Source: Lysinibacillus macroides (GTDB lineage: Bacteria; Bacillota; Bacilli; Bacillales_A; Planococcaceae). Taken from it: a stretch of 64,000 nt of DNA. Both the position numbers and the translations under genes were made by a program. Where the stretch lies: the NCBI RefSeq assembly GCF_001281525.1, contig NZ_LGCI01000014.1, positions 200,940 to 264,939 of the forward strand, written 5' to 3'. This document shows, piece by piece, positions 63,100-64,000 of the stretch. A model generated the notes under the pieces. That model did no database searches. It worked only from the letters and a program-made list of their open reading frames with translations, and was not told the origin of the DNA. Position 1 is the stretch's first letter. Each line of letters begins with the position of its first letter.

Positions 63100-64000
63100 T
63101 TGGCAAAGAAAAAAACGAAATTTATCTGTTCTGGCTGTGGCTATGAATCTGCAAAATGGATGGGAAGATGTCCAGGCTGTGGAGAATGGAATAAGATGGT
63201 GGAGGAAGTTGAGGTTGTGGCAAAAGGACCTCGTGGAGCATTCCAGCATTCCGCAACGGTGACCCAAAAGGCACTGCCCATTATTCAGGTCCAGGCTACG
63301 GAAGAGTCCCGTGTCGCAACGGAAATGAGTGAATTGAATCGCGTGCTTGGGGGAGGGATTGTGGCTGGCTCGTTAGTATTAATTGGTGGTGATCCTGGGA
63401 TTGGTAAATCAACGCTTTTATTACAAGTTTCAGCATTGCTCTCGAATAAAGGGCATCGCGTGCTTTATATTTCTGGGGAGGAATCAATTCGTCAGACAAA
63501 ATTACGAGCAGAACGTTTAGGGGTAGTTTCTCAAGAGCTATATATCTATTCTGAAACGAATCTTGAATTTTTACATCAAACGATTGATGAGGTGCAGCCG
63601 AAATTTGTAATCGTCGATTCTATACAGACGATCTTCCATCCAGAGGTAACGAGTGCACCAGGCAGTGTTTCACAGGTGCGAGAATGTACAGCTGAGCTAA
63701 TGCGTATAGCTAAAACAAAGGGGATTGCCATCTTTTTAGTGGGACACGTTACAAAAGAAGGACAAATTGCTGGACCACGTATTTTAGAGCATATGGTGGA
63801 TACCGTATTGTATTTTGAAGGAGAAAGACATCATAACCATCGTATTTTACGAAGCCAAAAAAATCGCTTTGGCTCTACCAATGAAATTGCGATATTTGAG
63901 ATGCTTCAGGGAGGTTTAAAGGAAGTTCTAAATCCTTCTGAGCTATTTTTACAGGAACGCTCACAGGGAGCTGCGGGTTCTACGATCGTGGCGTCAATGG
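63100..64000 (+). CDS. radA: DNA repair protein RadA (C-terminus beyond window)
   Basis: TTG at 63100, seven bases after GAGGTG, opens a continuous frame to the window end (300 codons). An N-terminal C4 zinc finger ([20 protein letters not shown]), Walker [11 protein letters not shown], the KNRFG motif in [20 protein letters not shown] and the RecA-like core identify RadA/Sms, which assists branch migration in recombination. It follows clpC, the usual order in Bacillales. The Lon-like C-terminal part is outside the window. The non-ATG start explains why a simple frame search can miss it. Confidence 0.95.
   Translation, partial: MAKKKTKFICSGCGYESAKWMGRCPGCGEWNKMVEEVEVVAKGPRGAFQHSATVTQKALPIIQVQATEESRVATEMSELNRVLGGGIVAGSLVLIGGDPGIGKSTLLLQVSALLSNKGHRVLYISGEESIRQTKLRAERLGVVSQELYIYSETNLEFLHQTIDEVQPKFVIVDSIQTIFHPEVTSAPGSVSQVRECTAELMRIAKTKGIAIFLVGHVTKEGQIAGPRILEHMVDTVLYFEGERHHNHRILRSQKNRFGSTNEIAIFEMLQGGLKEVLNPSELFLQERSQGAAGSTIVASM

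Noticed and set aside
1-64000. CRISPR arrays, prophage genes, rRNA genes and standard tRNA genes
   Set aside because: I looked for regularly spaced repeats, phage structural genes and rRNA/tRNA signatures and found none, apart from the single tRNA-like sequence at 24762.

Overview
The window is chromosomal DNA from a low-GC member of the Bacillales, most likely Lysinibacillus or a close relative. Supporting signs are the ctsR-mcsA-mcsB-clpC-radA order at the right end, a globin-coupled HemAT chemoreceptor, several methyl-accepting chemotaxis proteins, two DUF-type Bacillus families (DUF4003, DUF4870), strong AGGAGG ribosome binding sites and many TTG or GTG starts. The genus is inferred, not shown.

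Layout. 1-7.2 kb: edge of a PadR regulator with a repeat-rich upstream region, then a signalling set (CHASE3/GAF hybrid kinase, CheR-type methyltransferase, receiver-SpoIIE phosphatase), a HAAS membrane protein and PsiE. 7.3-14.5 kb: a small unknown gene abutted by a 375-bp hairpin-rich element resembling a TnpB-less IS200/IS605 derivative, two chemoreceptors, GMP reductase with PurBoxes, and two VOC-fold proteins. 14.5-20 kb: an FG-GAP protein and an operon of acyl-CoA-dehydrogenase-like enzyme plus cystine-type ABC transporter. 20-25.4 kb: HelD, then an RNA-repair gene pair (kinase-HD and RNA ligase) in which both genes are broken, followed by a tRNA-like sequence. 25.5-30.2 kb: F420-ligase-like protein with a divergent LysR gene, a LysR/YeiH pair, and HmoA with a Fur box. 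30.2-39.1 kb: a broken secreted-protein gene, a lipoprotein, and an island made of a two-component system plus a VTC-DUF4956-CotH cassette. The two promoters of the island share one architecture and the island is flanked by degenerate direct repeats. A methyltransferase gene next to it is interrupted by a 15-bp tandem duplication. 39.4-55.5 kb: two identical IS256-family elements, each with its own 8-bp target duplication, bracket livJHMGF (with a perfect CodY box), a DUF6904-like gene, rluF, two aldehyde dehydrogenases, DUF779, DUF4003, a thioesterase and hemAT. 55.7-64 kb: a small membrane protein, CorA, a methyltransferase, DUF4870, and ctsR-mcsA-mcsB-clpC-radA.

How the parts work together. 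Most genes are housekeeping or nutrient and stress functions: amino-acid and sulfur uptake under CodY and other regulators, purine salvage, haem iron, protein quality control and chemotaxis. The less ordinary content lies in three accessory stretches: the structured element at 7.5 kb, the decayed RNA-repair locus with its tRNA-like RNA at 23-24.8 kb, and the TCS/VTC/CotH island at 32.5-38.4 kb. The window holds at least four disrupted genes, which suggests an isolate with relaxed selection on accessory functions, or local sequencing errors that need to be excluded.
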